DNA of 64,000 nucleotides from Hyphomicrobium_A sp963817485 (GCA_963817485.1 CAWFOR010000012.1:1-64000), one strand, 5' to 3'; shown: positions 35,331-45,420, numbered from the stretch's first letter. Notes: generated from the letters alone by a model not told the origin. Program-made: numbers and translations.

Positions 35331-36059
35331 ATGACCGAGTACAGAGAATATGTGGCTTGGGACGCGCCCACGCGTTGGTTCCATTGGATCAACGCGCTCG
35401 CTGTCGTTGGGCTGATCGGCACAGGTCTGGTGATCCTCTTCGACAATGCGCTTGGGCTATCGGGGGCCGGAAAAGTGACGCTCAAGAGCGTCCATGCGTC
35501 ATTCGGGTATGCGATGGCGCTCAACTTGCTGTGGCGCTTGGCCTGGGCCTTTTTTGGCGGCAGGTATGCGAGGTGGCGCGCGATTGTGCCTGCCGGCCCC
35601 GGCTACTTGACGGCGCTGCGGGCTTATACCGCTTCCTTCCTGTCGGGCGAGCCACAGCAGTACGTTGGGCACAATCCGCTCGCGCGCATTGGCGTGTTCC
35701 TGCTCTTCCTCCTCCTTCTCGTTCAGGCTGTCACGGGCCTCGTCATCGCGGGCACGGACCTATTCTGGCCGCCCTTCGGGCATTGGTTCGCGACCTGGGT
35801 TGCCGCTCCTGGAATCGATCCTGCTAACATTGTTCCCGGCGCCAAGGAGTTGGTTGACCCCGCCTCTTATGATTCGATGCGTGCGTTCCGTCGGCCATTC
35901 GTTGTGGTGCACGAAACGGGGTTCTACGCGCTGGCTGTTCTGATCGTCCTCCATCTCATCGGCGTCGTAACGACCGAGATCCACGAAGGCGGCAGCATCA
36001 CCTCGGCGATGTTCACCGGACGCAAGATCCTCTCGCGCCGGCCGCCTGACGCGACGTAG
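35331..36059 (+). CDS. cytochrome b (b561/hydrogenase-type) subunit
   Basis: Integral membrane protein of 242 residues with about four to five helices. Heme-ligand histidines: WFHWINALAV in helix 1, VHASFGYA in helix 2, and VVHETGFYAL plus VLHLIGV in the C-terminal part. Such subunits exchange electrons with the quinone pool and hand them to a periplasmic or peripheral partner. A single c-type cytochrome is encoded convergently next to it. The start at ATG 35331 is chosen over the in-frame GTG at 35316. The FNR-type box upstream indicates low-oxygen control. Confidence 0.85.
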   Translation: MTEYREYVAWDAPTRWFHWINALAVVGLIGTGLVILFDNALGLSGAGKVTLKSVHASFGYAMALNLLWRLAWAFFGGRYARWRAIVPAGPGYLTALRAYTASFLSGEPQQYVGHNPLARIGVFLLFLLLLVQAVTGLVIAGTDLFWPPFGHWFATWVAAPGIDPANIVPGAKELVDPASYDSMRAFRRPFVVVHETGFYALAVLIVLHLIGVVTTEIHEGGSITSAMFTGRKILSRRPPDAT

Positions 36060-36093
36060 GCAGCAACCAATTCTGCGAGGCATAGCACCAGCC

Positions 36094-36528
36094 TCACTTT
36101 TGCTGAATGCTCTGGAGGTAGTGCGTGAGTTCGAGGACGCGTACGTGAGCCGGCGGGAAGCCCGCACTTTGTTCGTGGCTGCGCATGCGTTCCGAGAAGA
36201 GCGGCATCTGCGTCGTCTCGTGCCCAGGCACCGGCTTGTCACCAGCGATGATGTCGAACACGCGCCAGAACGGAAACTCACCGCTGTTTGATTTGGCGAT
36301 CATCGTAAGATCTTTTGGCGGCTTGATGAGCTTGGCTGAGAGCTCTCCCTTTCCGGTGCCATCCCGACCATGGCAGGCAGCGCAGTTCTCCTGATACTCT
36401 TGCCGTCCGTCGTTGAAGACCGCGGAGCGCGTCCTTCCCTCTTCGGCTGAGACTTGTGCAAGAAGCGGGGAGAGCAGAAAAGCAAGTGCGGCGAAACCTG
36501 TCCTAGCCTCGAAGTTCTTGTGAACCAT
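36094..36528 (-). CDS. monoheme cytochrome c
   Basis: Exported class I cytochrome c of 144 residues. Signal peptide ends near AQVSAEE; the heme motif is CAACHG followed by the typical RDGTGKG stretch, and methionine in TTQMPLF is the likely sixth ligand. It is convergent with the cytochrome b gene (34 bases between stops), so they may be functional partners though not one operon. Confidence 0.9.
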   Translation of the reverse strand: MVHKNFEARTGFAALAFLLSPLLAQVSAEEGRTRSAVFNDGRQEYQENCAACHGRDGTGKGELSAKLIKPPKDLTMIAKSNSGEFPFWRVFDIIAGDKPVPGHETTQMPLFSERMRSHEQSAGFPPAHVRVLELTHYLQSIQQK

Positions 36529-36605
36529 GGAGCCCTCTTAATTGGTGACCACGTCCTCCAACCGCCTCGCACGCGAAGCGCAGATCTTCAATTTGGAGAT
36601 TCCGG

Positions 36606-37394
36606 TTGCAGATTTCTACGACTGTTCCTCCAATATTCAACCAAAGTCGCGAGGTTGATCCTCTGCCCCAAGTCTCCGACAGCAGCTCTCGACCGACCGT
36701 CTTTCGCGCCCGCAACCTCGCGAAGACGTACGTCATGGGCGAGGTTAAAGTACATGCGCTGCGCGACGTTGACCTCGACATCTTCGAAGGGGAATTCGTC
36801 GTTCTGCTTGGTCCCTCCGGCTCGGGAAAGTCAACGCTTCTCAATATCCTCGGTGGGCTAGATTCGCCGACCAGCGGCGAGGCCGCCTGGCGCGACCATA
36901 ATCTCGTCGCGGCGAGTGAAGCCGAGCTGACGCGCTATCGGCGCGAGCACGTCGGCTTCGTATTTCAATTCTACAACCTGATCCCAAGCCTCACGGTTCT
37001 AGAGAATGTGGCGCTGGTCGGTGAGATTGCGACCAAACCCTTTGACGTACGCGAAGCTCTCGCCCTCGTGGGCCTTTCAGATCGGCTCGATCACTTTCCG
37101 TCCCAGCTTTCGGGAGGCGAGCAGCAGCGCGTTGCCGTCGCACGGGCCATCGCCAAATCTCCCGACGTGCTGTTGTGCGACGAACCCACCGGTGCGCTCG
37201 ATTGCGACACCGGCAGGCTTGTACTTGGGGCGATCGCGAAGGTGAATGAGCGCCTCGGAACGACCACGATCATCATCACTCACAACGCGGCAATTGCCGA
37301 CATGGCCGACCGTGTGATGCGTCTCGCCGGCGGGCGCATTGTCGGCATTGAACGCAATGTGCACCGCCTAACCGCCCAGGAGGTGTCCTGGTGA
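36606..37394 (+). CDS. ABC exporter ATP-binding protein (MacB/DevA-like)
   Basis: ATPase of 262 residues. Walker A GPSGSGKST at about residue 69, Q-loop FVFQFYNLIP, signature LSGGEQQRVAVARA, Walker B LLCDEPTGALD, H-loop ITHN. This is the lipoprotein/macrolide-type (LolD/MacB) ATPase subgroup. A TTG start at 36606 gives an N-terminal extension of about 40 residues before the domain; a later start is possible. It overlaps the permease gene by 4 bases (GTGA), and the three genes to 40966 form an operon. Confidence 0.92.
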   Translation: MQISTTVPPIFNQSREVDPLPQVSDSSSRPTVFRARNLAKTYVMGEVKVHALRDVDLDIFEGEFVVLLGPSGSGKSTLLNILGGLDSPTSGEAAWRDHNLVAASEAELTRYRREHVGFVFQFYNLIPSLTVLENVALVGEIATKPFDVREALALVGLSDRLDHFPSQLSGGEQQRVAVARAIAKSPDVLLCDEPTGALDCDTGRLVLGAIAKVNERLGTTTIIITHNAAIADMADRVMRLAGGRIVGIERNVHRLTAQEVSW

Positions 37395-39754
37395 ATCTCC
37401 TCGATCGCAAGCTCTTCCGTGACGTCCTAGCCATTCGCGGTCAAGTTGCGACTATCGCCCTCGTGGTCGCCTCCGGTATGGCGGTGTTTGTCGCCTCCAT
37501 CTCAACATACGATTCTCTTCAAGCCGCCCGGCAACGCTTCTATGATAGCTCACGCTTTCCGCAGATCTTCGTCTCGCTGAAGCGTGCTCCGCGCACCGTA
37601 GCGGCGCAGCTTGCCCAGATCCCTGGAGTCGCAACCGTTGAGCCGCGCATCGTGCGCGACGTGATCGTCGACTGGCCCGCAGCGGTGCTGCCAGTCTCGG
37701 CACGCATGGTCTCGATTGCCAAAGCCGGCGACGAGCCGCTTGCTCGCCTCTATATGCGCAGCGGAACCGCGCCGGCACCCGGCGACACGCGTAGCGCTGT
37801 CATCAACGAGGCGTTCGCCGAGGCGAATGGCATCGCGCCGGGTATGGATCTGCGCGTCATTCTCAATGGACGTGTCGAGACATTTCGCATCACCGGCATC
37901 GCGCTCTCACCGGAATTCATCTACGCGGTCAAACCAGGAGTACCCATTCCCGATGACCGCTTCTATGCCATCATGTGGATCGACCGCACGGCCGCCGAGC
38001 CGGCCTTTGCCATGGACGGCGCCTTCAACGATGCCGTTATCTCGCTCGCGCCAGGAGCCAACGAACGCGAAGTCATCGATGAAATCGACCGCATCCTCGA
38101 GCCCTATGGGTCCGTAGGCGCAATTGCGCGTCGCGATCAGCCGTCCAATCGCTTTCTTGAAGATGAGTTAAGCCAGCAGAAGACGACGTCGATCACGATC
38201 CCCATCATTTTCTTCGGGATCGCGGCCTTTCTGCTCAATGTCGCTCTCGGGCGGCTGGTGTCCGCGCAGCGTGAGCAGATCGCAGCATTAAAGGCGCTCG
38301 GGTTCCCCACCACGCCGCTTGTGCTGCACTATCTCAAGCTGGTTGGCATTATTGTACTGCTCGGCTCCGCGCTCGGAATTGCCGGCGGTGTGGCCTTCGG
38401 CCGCGCCATGATCGCCAGCTATCATGGGTTCTTCCGATTTCCGCAGCTTGCATTCGAATTGACCCCCTGGTCGGTTGTGACAGGGGCGGTGATCAGTTTC
38501 GCCGCAGCATCGCTTGGGGTCCTCACTGCGGTGCAGACCATCGTCAGCTTGAAACCGGCGGTCGCCATGCAGACGGCCGCGCCAGTCCGCTTCCGCTCCA
38601 CCTTTGTCGAGCAACGGTTCGGAAAACACGCTCTGAGCCCAAGCCAGACTATGATCCTGCGCAACCTCTTGGGCCGGCCGTGGCGCGCGGCATTGACCAC
38701 ACTCGGGATTGCGCTTGCCGTGCCTATGGTCGTGCTCGGTCTCTTCTGGCGCGACGCCATCAATCACATGATGGATGTCCAATTCACGCTGATCGAGCGT
38801 GGCAACACGTTCGTCACCTTTCCACATCCTCTCGACAGAAGTGTCATCCGCGATCTCGTTCATGAGCCCGGCGTCCTCGCGGTGGAAGGACAGCGCATCG
38901 TGCCCGTGCGCCTGCGCGCAGAGCACCGCAGTTATCTCACCTCCATCATCGGGCTTCCGGTCAACAGCGAGCTTCGCCAGCCTCGCGATACCGCGCTGCG
39001 CAAGATTGACGTACCGCCCGCTGGCCTCGTCTTAACTCGCCGGCTCGGCGAGCGGCTTGGCGTTTCGCCTGGCGACATGCTGACGGTCGAGGTCATGGAG
39101 GGGCGCAGGCATGCGCGCGATCTACCCGTCGCTGCGCTGGTCGAGGAAGTTGTGGGGATGGCCGTCTATATGGACCTTGACGCTCTCAACCGGCTGACCG
39201 GCGAGGGCGACATAGTCTCCGCTGCCGAGCTTTTCGTGGAGCCATCGGCTGTGGCCGACCTGTCCAAGCGGTTCAAAGATCTGCCAGTGATCGAATCGCT
39301 GGCCATGAAGACTCAGACGATCACGTCGTTCCTTGACAAGATCGCAGGCCTCGTGCTCGTGGCCGCGGGAATACTGACGGGGTTTGCAGTGATCATCGCC
39401 GTCGGCGTCGTCTACAACAGCGCCCGCATCAGCTTGCATGAGCGCGCTTGGGAGCTTGCAAGCTTGCGCGTCCTAGGCTTCACCCGCGCCGAGGTCTCCC
39501 GCATCATATTTGCTGAGTTCATGATCGAGATCGCAGTCGGAATTCCACTTGGCCTTTGGCTATCACAAGTGATCGTAGATCTCATCGCGCGTTTTCATTC
39601 CAACGAGAGCTTTCAGATTCCCGCGGTAATCGGGGCGAGAACCTTTGTTCTTGCTGCGGTTGCGGTCCTAGCGGCTGCAGCAGCCAGTGCCTACGTCGTG
39701 CGCAGACGTATCGACCGGCTCGATCTTGTCGCCGTCCTTAAGACCAGGGATTGA
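37391..39754 (+). CDS. ABC exporter permease with two FtsX domains
   Basis: Membrane protein of 787 residues. It has an N-terminal helix, a periplasmic MacB-PCD-like domain, three helices of the first FtsX block (about residues 270-390), a second N-terminal-like helix and periplasmic region (about 430-640), and a last FtsX block with three helices to the C-terminus. This duplicated layout is that of DevC/LolE-like permeases that drive mechanotransmission rather than passing substrate through the membrane. Starts with GTG overlapping the ATPase stop. Confidence 0.9.
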   Translation: MNLLDRKLFRDVLAIRGQVATIALVVASGMAVFVASISTYDSLQAARQRFYDSSRFPQIFVSLKRAPRTVAAQLAQIPGVATVEPRIVRDVIVDWPAAVLPVSARMVSIAKAGDEPLARLYMRSGTAPAPGDTRSAVINEAFAEANGIAPGMDLRVILNGRVETFRITGIALSPEFIYAVKPGVPIPDDRFYAIMWIDRTAAEPAFAMDGAFNDAVISLAPGANEREVIDEIDRILEPYGSVGAIARRDQPSNRFLEDELSQQKTTSITIPIIFFGIAAFLLNVALGRLVSAQREQIAALKALGFPTTPLVLHYLKLVGIIVLLGSALGIAGGVAFGRAMIASYHGFFRFPQLAFELTPWSVVTGAVISFAAASLGVLTAVQTIVSLKPAVAMQTAAPVRFRSTFVEQRFGKHALSPSQTMILRNLLGRPWRAALTTLGIALAVPMVVLGLFWRDAINHMMDVQFTLIERGNTFVTFPHPLDRSVIRDLVHEPGVLAVEGQRIVPVRLRAEHRSYLTSIIGLPVNSELRQPRDTALRKIDVPPAGLVLTRRLGERLGVSPGDMLTVEVMEGRRHARDLPVAALVEEVVGMAVYMDLDALNRLTGEGDIVSAAELFVEPSAVADLSKRFKDLPVIESLAMKTQTITSFLDKIAGLVLVAAGILTGFAVIIAVGVVYNSARISLHERAWELASLRVLGFTRAEVSRIIFAEFMIEIAVGIPLGLWLSQVIVDLIARFHSNESFQIPAVIGARTFVLAAVAVLAAAAASAYVVRRRIDRLDLVAVLKTRD

Positions 39755-39757
39755 ATA

Positions 39758-40966
39758 ATGCAGTTCAGCCTTGAGAGAATTCTGCTCATTGGCGGTCTGA
39801 TCGCCGTCGCCGGCGGTATCCTGTGGTCGCTGAAGCCTCGACCGGTCCAGGTCGAAACCGCCACCGTGACCGTTGGCCGTTTCGTCGCCACGGTGGATGA
39901 GGATGGCAAAACTCGTGTGCGCGAGCGCTACGTGGTCGATGCCCCTTTGGCCGGGCGTCTGCTACGAATTCCGCTGAAAGCCGGCGACGGCGTCACCCAA
40001 GGCAACATCGTTGCCACCATCCTTCCATCGCCCGTCCCTTTTCTTGATCCTCGGGCCCGGCGCGAGACGGAAGAGAGGTTGGGCGCGGCCGAAGCCGCTC
40101 GCGAGCGTGCTACTGCAGAAATCGATAGGACCCGCGCAGAGGCTGCGCAGGCACAGAATGAGCTTGGCCGCGTCCAAACGCTGGTGCAGCGGGGCGTTTC
40201 TACCAAGCAGGCGCTCGAGCGTGCGGAACTCGCCGCGCGCGTGACTGAGCGGCTACTGGGTGCAGCCGAATTCCAGAACCATGCGGCCGAGCACGCCGTA
40301 GAGCAAGCTAAGGCCTTGCTCGCACGCTATGATCAAGGATCTGCTGCGGCAAGCGAAGCTTGGCACGTGACGGCTCCTGTCTCAGGTCACGTGCTAAAGG
40401 TTTTGCAGGAGAGCGAGGCAATCGTGGCTGCGGGGACGCCGCTGCTTGAGGTCGGCGATCCTCGTTCCCTCGAGATTGTTGTCGACGTGCTGAGCCCTGA
40501 TGCTGTCGAAATCAAGCCTGGCGCCGATGTGCTGATCGAACGGTGGGGAGGCCAAGGCAATCTTGAAGGACGCGTGCGGCGCGTCGAGCCGTCGGCATTT
40601 ACGAAGATCTCCACGCTCGGCGTCGAGGAGCAACGAACTAACGTTATCATCGATTTCGCCTCACCACCCGAGATGTGGTCTGGTCTGGGTGACGGCTATC
40701 GTATCGAAGCGCGCATCACCGTATTCTCTCGCGACAACGCGACGATCGTGCCCGCCGGCTCGCTGTTTCGAGTAGGTGATGGTTGGAACGTCTATGTCGT
40801 GCGCGACGGACGCGCCGAGCGGCGCCCCGTTGAGCTCTTGCGCCGGTCGGGGCGCTGGGCTGCGGTAGCGTCTGGGCTCACTGTCGGCGACACCGTCATT
40901 GTGTACCCGAACGATAACGTCCAGCCAGGCGTGAAGGTAATGCAGTCCGCACCTACTCGGTCGTAG
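39758..40966 (+). CDS. HlyD/MacA-type membrane fusion protein
   Basis: Adaptor of 402 residues: N-terminal membrane anchor (residues about 7-26), a barrel-sandwich lipoyl half (VVDAPLAGRLLRIPLKAGD), a long coiled-coil hairpin rich in Ala/Glu/Arg (about 110-210), the second lipoyl half (VTAPVSGHVLKVLQESEAI) and beta-barrel domains. It begins 3 bases after the permease stop. With the ATPase and permease it should form a tripartite exporter with an outer-membrane TolC-type channel not encoded here. The substrate is unknown. Confidence 0.92.
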   Translation: MQFSLERILLIGGLIAVAGGILWSLKPRPVQVETATVTVGRFVATVDEDGKTRVRERYVVDAPLAGRLLRIPLKAGDGVTQGNIVATILPSPVPFLDPRARRETEERLGAAEAARERATAEIDRTRAEAAQAQNELGRVQTLVQRGVSTKQALERAELAARVTERLLGAAEFQNHAAEHAVEQAKALLARYDQGSAAASEAWHVTAPVSGHVLKVLQESEAIVAAGTPLLEVGDPRSLEIVVDVLSPDAVEIKPGADVLIERWGGQGNLEGRVRRVEPSAFTKISTLGVEEQRTNVIIDFASPPEMWSGLGDGYRIEARITVFSRDNATIVPAGSLFRVGDGWNVYVVRDGRAERRPVELLRRSGRWAAVASGLTVGDTVIVYPNDNVQPGVKVMQSAPTRS

Positions 40967-41056
40967 GCTCGTTTGACACCACGCTTCTGGCCTGACCCGA
41001 AGCTTGGCCGAGCTGATTGCGATGCGCGCGGATCTCGATGCGGATCAACCAACCCA

Positions 41057-41173
41057 TCAACCACGAGGCTGCTCGTCACGTACGACGGTAACGAGAAGAC
41101 GGCTGGAAGGCCCACCGAGGCCGATCAACTCTCGGCGCTTTAAGAGAGCATAGTCCTCGCAGTCGCCCTTTCC
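41057..41173 (-). pseudogene. BTLCP transglutaminase-like cysteine peptidase remnant
   Basis: The minus strand reads GKGDCEDYALLKRRELIGLG, then SSRLLVTVVRDE. This is the central active-site segment (DCEDYA) of the bacterial transglutaminase-like cysteine peptidase family. Both flanks are lost; upstream, the same frame runs antisense into the cytochrome fragment. Confidence 0.7.
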
Positions 41174-41177
41174 CACT

Positions 41178-41288
41178 GTGCTCGCGAACGTAACGCTCGC
41201 ATTCGTGTTGGCGCACATCGCAGCTATCCTGGTCGCGCGCTTAGCGCATCGCGAGAACCTGATCTGTGGCTGCAAGCGAGAATTATAA
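41178..41288 (+). pseudogene. cytochrome b561 C-terminal remnant
   Basis: The frame VLANVTLAFVLAHIAA then LAHRENLI is nearly the same as the C-terminus of the intact b561 gene at 26462-27025 (VLANVTFAFVLAHIAA, FAHRENLI), so it is a fragment of a paralogous copy. It adjoins the BTLCP fragment on the other strand, marking a rearrangement junction near 41175. Confidence 0.8.
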
Positions 41289-41446
41289 CTCCCGCGAGCT
41301 TATGCGGGATCCCGACGCTTTCGGTGCTGATAGCGTTCTTCCGCTATTCCGCCAAATACGTACGCAGCCCATACGATGATTGGCGCCGTGAACAATTTGA
41401 GGCAGCGCTAGTATTTCCCGCCACGACACGGCGCGTTGCGCAATAG

Positions 41447-41770
41447 TCCGCTGATGGCCTGATCGCCCGTGCGCATCGCATTATCGAGGAGAGCGTCGTT
41501 GCACACGAGCGCGAAGACGAAGCAACTGTCTACCCGCGCCTGACGAAGTTCCTGGCCGACAGCCACGGTCTGTCGGCGATGAGCCGCGCCCACCGGGAGA
41601 TCCAACATCAGGCACGGCTCTTGGGTCGGCTGGCCTATGGTTTACGCGCAGAAGATGCCGACAAGTACCTCGTGCGCGACGCCCAGCGCGTGATTGAATC
41701 GATTGAAGCGCTGGTTCGCATCCACAACGCTCAAGAGGAAGACATTTATGAGCACGCAGTTCGTGCGTGA
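41447..41770 (+). pseudogene. hemerythrin-like domain, 5' truncated
   Basis: The frame after TAG 41444 encodes a hemerythrin HHE-type four-helix pattern without its first part: RIIEESVVAHEREDEATVYP, HREIQHQARLLGRLAYGL, then IRIHNAQEEDIYEHA-like ending. Metal-ligand histidines and acidic residues are visible. The first helix and start codon are missing. An ATG at 41579 lies inside the domain. Such proteins bind oxygen or sense iron or redox state. Confidence 0.65.
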
Positions 41771-42265
41771 GTCGATGTCGCGCGGCAACGAAGTCCATCA
41801 GGTCTGACCTCGCACACACCGACGGGATTCAGACTTTGCCGTTCACCGGCTGCAGCCGGCTGCCGACAACATCCACATGCGCGGCCGCATGTGACGGCTT
41901 CTCAGAGGTCGCCTTAGGTCACCGCGCAAGGGCACATTCCCACATGCGCGCTTCGAGATCGACCGCGCTGTCAACTGTCGCGCTCGAGGCGCTTAATTTT
42001 CAAATCGAGATAGTCGCGGATGAACTCGTACCGTTTCCGGCTGGGTGTTCCGCGGTAACGGATCAGGATCGGCTCCCCGACTTCGTCGGTTAGCGGTTCT
42101 TCTGTCCAGCCATCGCTGGGCGAGGCGCGAGGTCCGAATCTCGTCTGGTGGCGCTAGAAGTATCCAGAACCAATATCATCCGTAACAACCGGCTGCTGCC
42201 GATTTGCTTGCAAGGGTTACCGCGCCACGTTCCGTGCGCGACTGACGAGAACGAGGAGAGATTGC
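41771..42265. other. intergenic, no gene recognised
   Basis: About 495 bases without a recognisable gene or RNA. Confidence 0.35.
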
Positions 42266-42520
42266 TTGATGAATGAGGATCGTTATGCCAACAAACCAAA
42301 ACGGCGTTGGTCGCGCCCGCCACCGCCGAACCAAAGAAATAATCCTAGACCAGACGGGAGCCGTCGCCAGGGGCAGATTTCCGCCAATGCGGAAAAAAGC
42401 TACCAAAGTTACATGGCGCTTGCGCGTGACGCCGCTTCCAGGGGCGATGTCATTGCGGCCGAGAATTTCTATCAACACGCAGAGCATTTCCTGCGTCTGT
42501 TGAAGGAACCTGCCTTGTAA
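42266..42520 (+). CDS. DUF4167 domain protein
   Basis: Protein of 84 residues with a basic, proline-rich N-terminus (NKPKRRWSRPPPPNQR) and the conserved DUF4167 helix pair (EKSYQSYMALARDAASRGDV, AENFYQHAEHFLRLL). In Hyphomicrobiales the usual DUF4167 protein is longer, with a low-complexity C-terminal half; this is a short form that ends right after the helices. Function unknown, possibly RNA or ribosome associated. A second start at ATG 42269 is possible. GAGGAGAG precedes the start. Confidence 0.82.
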   Translation: MMNEDRYANKPKRRWSRPPPPNQRNNPRPDGSRRQGQISANAEKSYQSYMALARDAASRGDVIAAENFYQHAEHFLRLLKEPAL

Positions 42521-43007
42521 AGCGCAGCGGCTGCCGGTGATATGCCAAGCAGCATTTTTAGGTTGGATGTACGCCAACCCCCGGCCAGGCTTCCAATCGC
42601 GCAGCTTCGTGACTGAGAGTTTTTGCGATTGATCGATTAGGAATTGCATAATTATGTCGCTGGTGCTTCGTACAGTCGGGTTTACCCCGCGCGGCTGGGG
42701 ATGCCACCGGCAAGGGGCCCCGTTGGCATGAACCGTGCCCGACCACTGCCGCCGCGCCCCTCGGGAAACTGTTTATTTCCTCTATCCTTGGAGATCACTT
42801 CACCGCACGACCTACGTCGCGCATTCAGCCCGAAGCCTCCTAAAAAGCTTGGCAACCGCCACATGACTGACGTTATAGCCGCGAGCGACAAACTCGCCGC
42901 GAGCGAGACGGCTCGAATAGCCGCATCTCCCAGCGATGGAATGTATCCCTGGGTCTGGCTCGACATAATGGACTGGCGCATCGCGCCGGGTGCGCTCGCT
43001 CCGTATC
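42521..43007. other. intergenic, no gene supported
   Basis: A plus-strand frame (42644-43057) is open but has no recognisable content and overlaps the end of the GGDEF-EAL gene antisense. I leave it out. Confidence 0.35.
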
Positions 43008-44597
43008 CTAAGCGACATGATGAAGAGAGGCTGCGATTTCTGAATTGTGCAGGTTAATGAAATTGATCGTGTCGGCGGCAGGCATCGCGTGGCCATAGAG
43101 ATAACCTTGCGCCTCATCACAACCGTGCTGCAGCAAAGTCGTCGCCTGCGCTAGTTGCTCGACGCCTTCTGCCGTGACGGTCAATCCCAATCCATGACCG
43201 AATCCGAGCAGGGCACAGACGAACGCAGATGCCTCAGGCTCGTTTTCCATGTTGTGTATGAAGCTGCGATCAATCTTGATCTTGTCGATCTTGAAGTGGC
43301 GCAGATGGCCGAGGCTCGAATAACCCATGCCAAAATCGTCCAGGGCGATGCGCACGCCAGCGTTTCGCAACCCGCCGAGTATCCACTTCGCGCTCTCCAA
43401 GTCCTGCACGAGAGCGGATTCGGTGATCTCGATTTCGAGGCGATGTGGGGACAGACCCAATTCTCCGAGAATTGAAAGAATCCGAAGCCCCACGGCACGG
43501 TCCTCCAGTTGTGACGGCGAAATGTTGAACGAGAGAGTCACATCCTGCGGCCATTGGCAGGCGGCGCATGCGGCTTGCCGAAGCAGCTGATCGGTCAGCT
43601 CATTTATTAGACCGCAACTTTCCGCAATCGGGATGAAGCGGTCGGGCGGCACTTTGCCGAGCGTTGGATGGGTCCACCGGGCCAGCGCCTCGAACCCCAC
43701 CACTCGCTTGCTTCGCAGATTGACTAAGGGCTGAAAATCGGGCCGCACGGCTCCGTTGTTGATGGCCGCGCGAAGCTCGCGCTCGATCAGACGTCGTTCG
43801 AGCAGACGCGCGTCCATTTCAACTTCGAAGAAGCGGAAGGCGGAGCTAGGCTCGGCCTTGGCACGGTACATAGCGAGGTCGGCTTTGCGCATGATTTCAA
43901 CATGATTCGCACCATCCTGCGGAATGAGTGCGATGCCGATGGCGACCTCGATATGATGCGATGTCGATCCGATCGTGATCGGCTGCTCTATTTCTTCGAT
44001 CACTCGCAGGGCGATGCTGGTTGCTTCCTCCGCCCCGGCCAGTTGACGTGCAAGGATTACGAATTCATCGCCACCGAACCGCACAACCAGATCGCCATCG
44101 CGGACAGCTCGTCGTAATCGCATGGCGATGTTGGTGATGACCTCGTCGCCAACTCCATGGCCGTACGTGTCGTTGACGTCCTTAAAGTTATTGAGGTCGA
44201 GCATAAGCACTGCGTGCGCGCCCTCAGTGCGCGGCGGCGCGGCGATTGCGGCCTTCAGATCATGGTCGAATTGGCGGCAGTTGGGGAGTCCAGTGAGGGA
44301 ATCTTGAAGGGCAAGCTCGCGTGCCCGGCGTTCAGCCACTTGCCGAAGTGCCACTTCCCTTCGCAACGATAAGAGAGACCGCCAGGATAGCAGGAGAAGA
44401 CCGACGCAGAGGAGTACCGCAAGGGCGAGGGCTTCATCGAGTTCGATTATGTGCGCGCGCGACGACTCGCCAGGGGCAGGTGAAAAGATGTTGTATTCGA
44501 AGGCGATGAACGTAGCCACGGCCATCAACGCCACCAGAACCAAACCTTCTAGAAAGGTTGGCCGATGACGCGTGAATGCATGCTTCTTGCGCTCCAT
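43008..44597 (-). CDS. GGDEF-EAL cyclic-di-GMP protein
   Basis: Bifunctional-type signalling protein of 529 residues. Two N-terminal membrane helices (about 17-32 and 52-70) enclose a very short periplasmic loop. Residues about 90-255 are a GGDEF domain with intact RFGGDEF and an RDGD inhibitory I-site five residues before it. Residues about 270-520 are an EAL domain with intact VGFEALARW and the DDFGMGYSS loop. Both catalytic signatures are present, so it could make or degrade cyclic di-GMP. No sensor domain is seen. It stands alone. Confidence 0.93.
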   Translation of the reverse strand: MERKKHAFTRHRPTFLEGLVLVALMAVATFIAFEYNIFSPAPGESSRAHIIELDEALALAVLLCVGLLLLSWRSLLSLRREVALRQVAERRARELALQDSLTGLPNCRQFDHDLKAAIAAPPRTEGAHAVLMLDLNNFKDVNDTYGHGVGDEVITNIAMRLRRAVRDGDLVVRFGGDEFVILARQLAGAEEATSIALRVIEEIEQPITIGSTSHHIEVAIGIALIPQDGANHVEIMRKADLAMYRAKAEPSSAFRFFEVEMDARLLERRLIERELRAAINNGAVRPDFQPLVNLRSKRVVGFEALARWTHPTLGKVPPDRFIPIAESCGLINELTDQLLRQAACAACQWPQDVTLSFNISPSQLEDRAVGLRILSILGELGLSPHRLEIEITESALVQDLESAKWILGGLRNAGVRIALDDFGMGYSSLGHLRHFKIDKIKIDRSFIHNMENEPEASAFVCALLGFGHGLGLTVTAEGVEQLAQATTLLQHGCDEAQGYLYGHAMPAADTINFINLHNSEIAASLHHVA

Positions 44598-44747
44598 CGG
44601 AACACATTTGAATAAAAACTATTCCAGGACGATGTCTTGACTGCAGTTCAGGGGATATCCGCAGCTCGTGAATAAAGACTGAAACCGCCGGTATTTGAAA
44701 GACAAACGAATACCGGACTTCACGAGATCGGGGGACCGATTTCCGTT

Positions 44748-45411
44748 CTATGCCAATGCGCGCAACGTTGCCCGAACCTGAGACGCCGACCATCGCCCCC
44801 CACGGGACGCAAGGATGCCGCGCTCGTTAAGTCCCCCCGCAAGCTCTCGCAGCGTCTTCGCCCCGGAGGTTCGCAACTCGTCAATCACCGGCGCGACTTG
44901 GGCCGCCCTAGTCTTGGCCTTGGCGACGCGCACAGCCGTTCCCAACCCTCTTTCAGCACGGGTTAAATGCCGTCCACGCCAGCCGCCAAGCTTTTTACCC
45001 CGCGCCTTCGCGGCGGCGAGCGCGGCTTTCGTGCGTTTTGAGATGGCGTCGGCTTCGTGCTCGGCAACGGCGGCGAGGATATGAAGCGTGAACCTGGTTG
45101 CGTGCGGATTGTCAGCAGCGACTAGCGGCACGTCGCTCTCCATCAGCTTGCTAAGGAATGCGACATTCCGGACTCAGCCTATCCCATTTGGCCACGAGCA
45201 GGGTCGCGCCCGTCAACCGGCAACGGTCAATCGCAGCTTTTAGTTGAGGGCGATTGCAGTTTTTGCCGCTCTCAACCTCCGTGAAAGTCGCCTGAAGCAA
45301 ATCGCCCTTTCCAAGAAAACGTCGAACAGCTTCCTTTTGGGCATCCAATCCTAAACCGGATTCACCCTGCTTTTGGGTCGAAACCCGAAGGTATGCAACA
45401 AACGCAGCCAT
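44748..45411 (-). pseudogene. serine recombinase/resolvase, frameshifted
   Basis: Resolvase-type recombinase. The first frame has the catalytic serine motif YLRVSTQKQGESGLGLDAQ and ends in LLVAKWDRLS, then stops at 45151. The remaining resolvase domain (PLVAADNPHATRFTLHILAAVAEHEADAISKRT) and the C-terminal recombinase/HTH region follow in the next frame to 44748. One extra base in CCGG at 45168-45172 accounts for it; without it the junction reads LSRNVAFLSKLME. The intact length would be about 220 residues. ATG at 45411 fits best. A perfect inverted repeat stands just upstream. Confidence 0.85.
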
Positions 45412-45420
45412 TATATGGCT

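Noticed and set aside
42644..43057. Plus-strand frame of 137 codons
   Set aside because: No recognisable content, poor start, and overlaps the end of the GGDEF-EAL gene.
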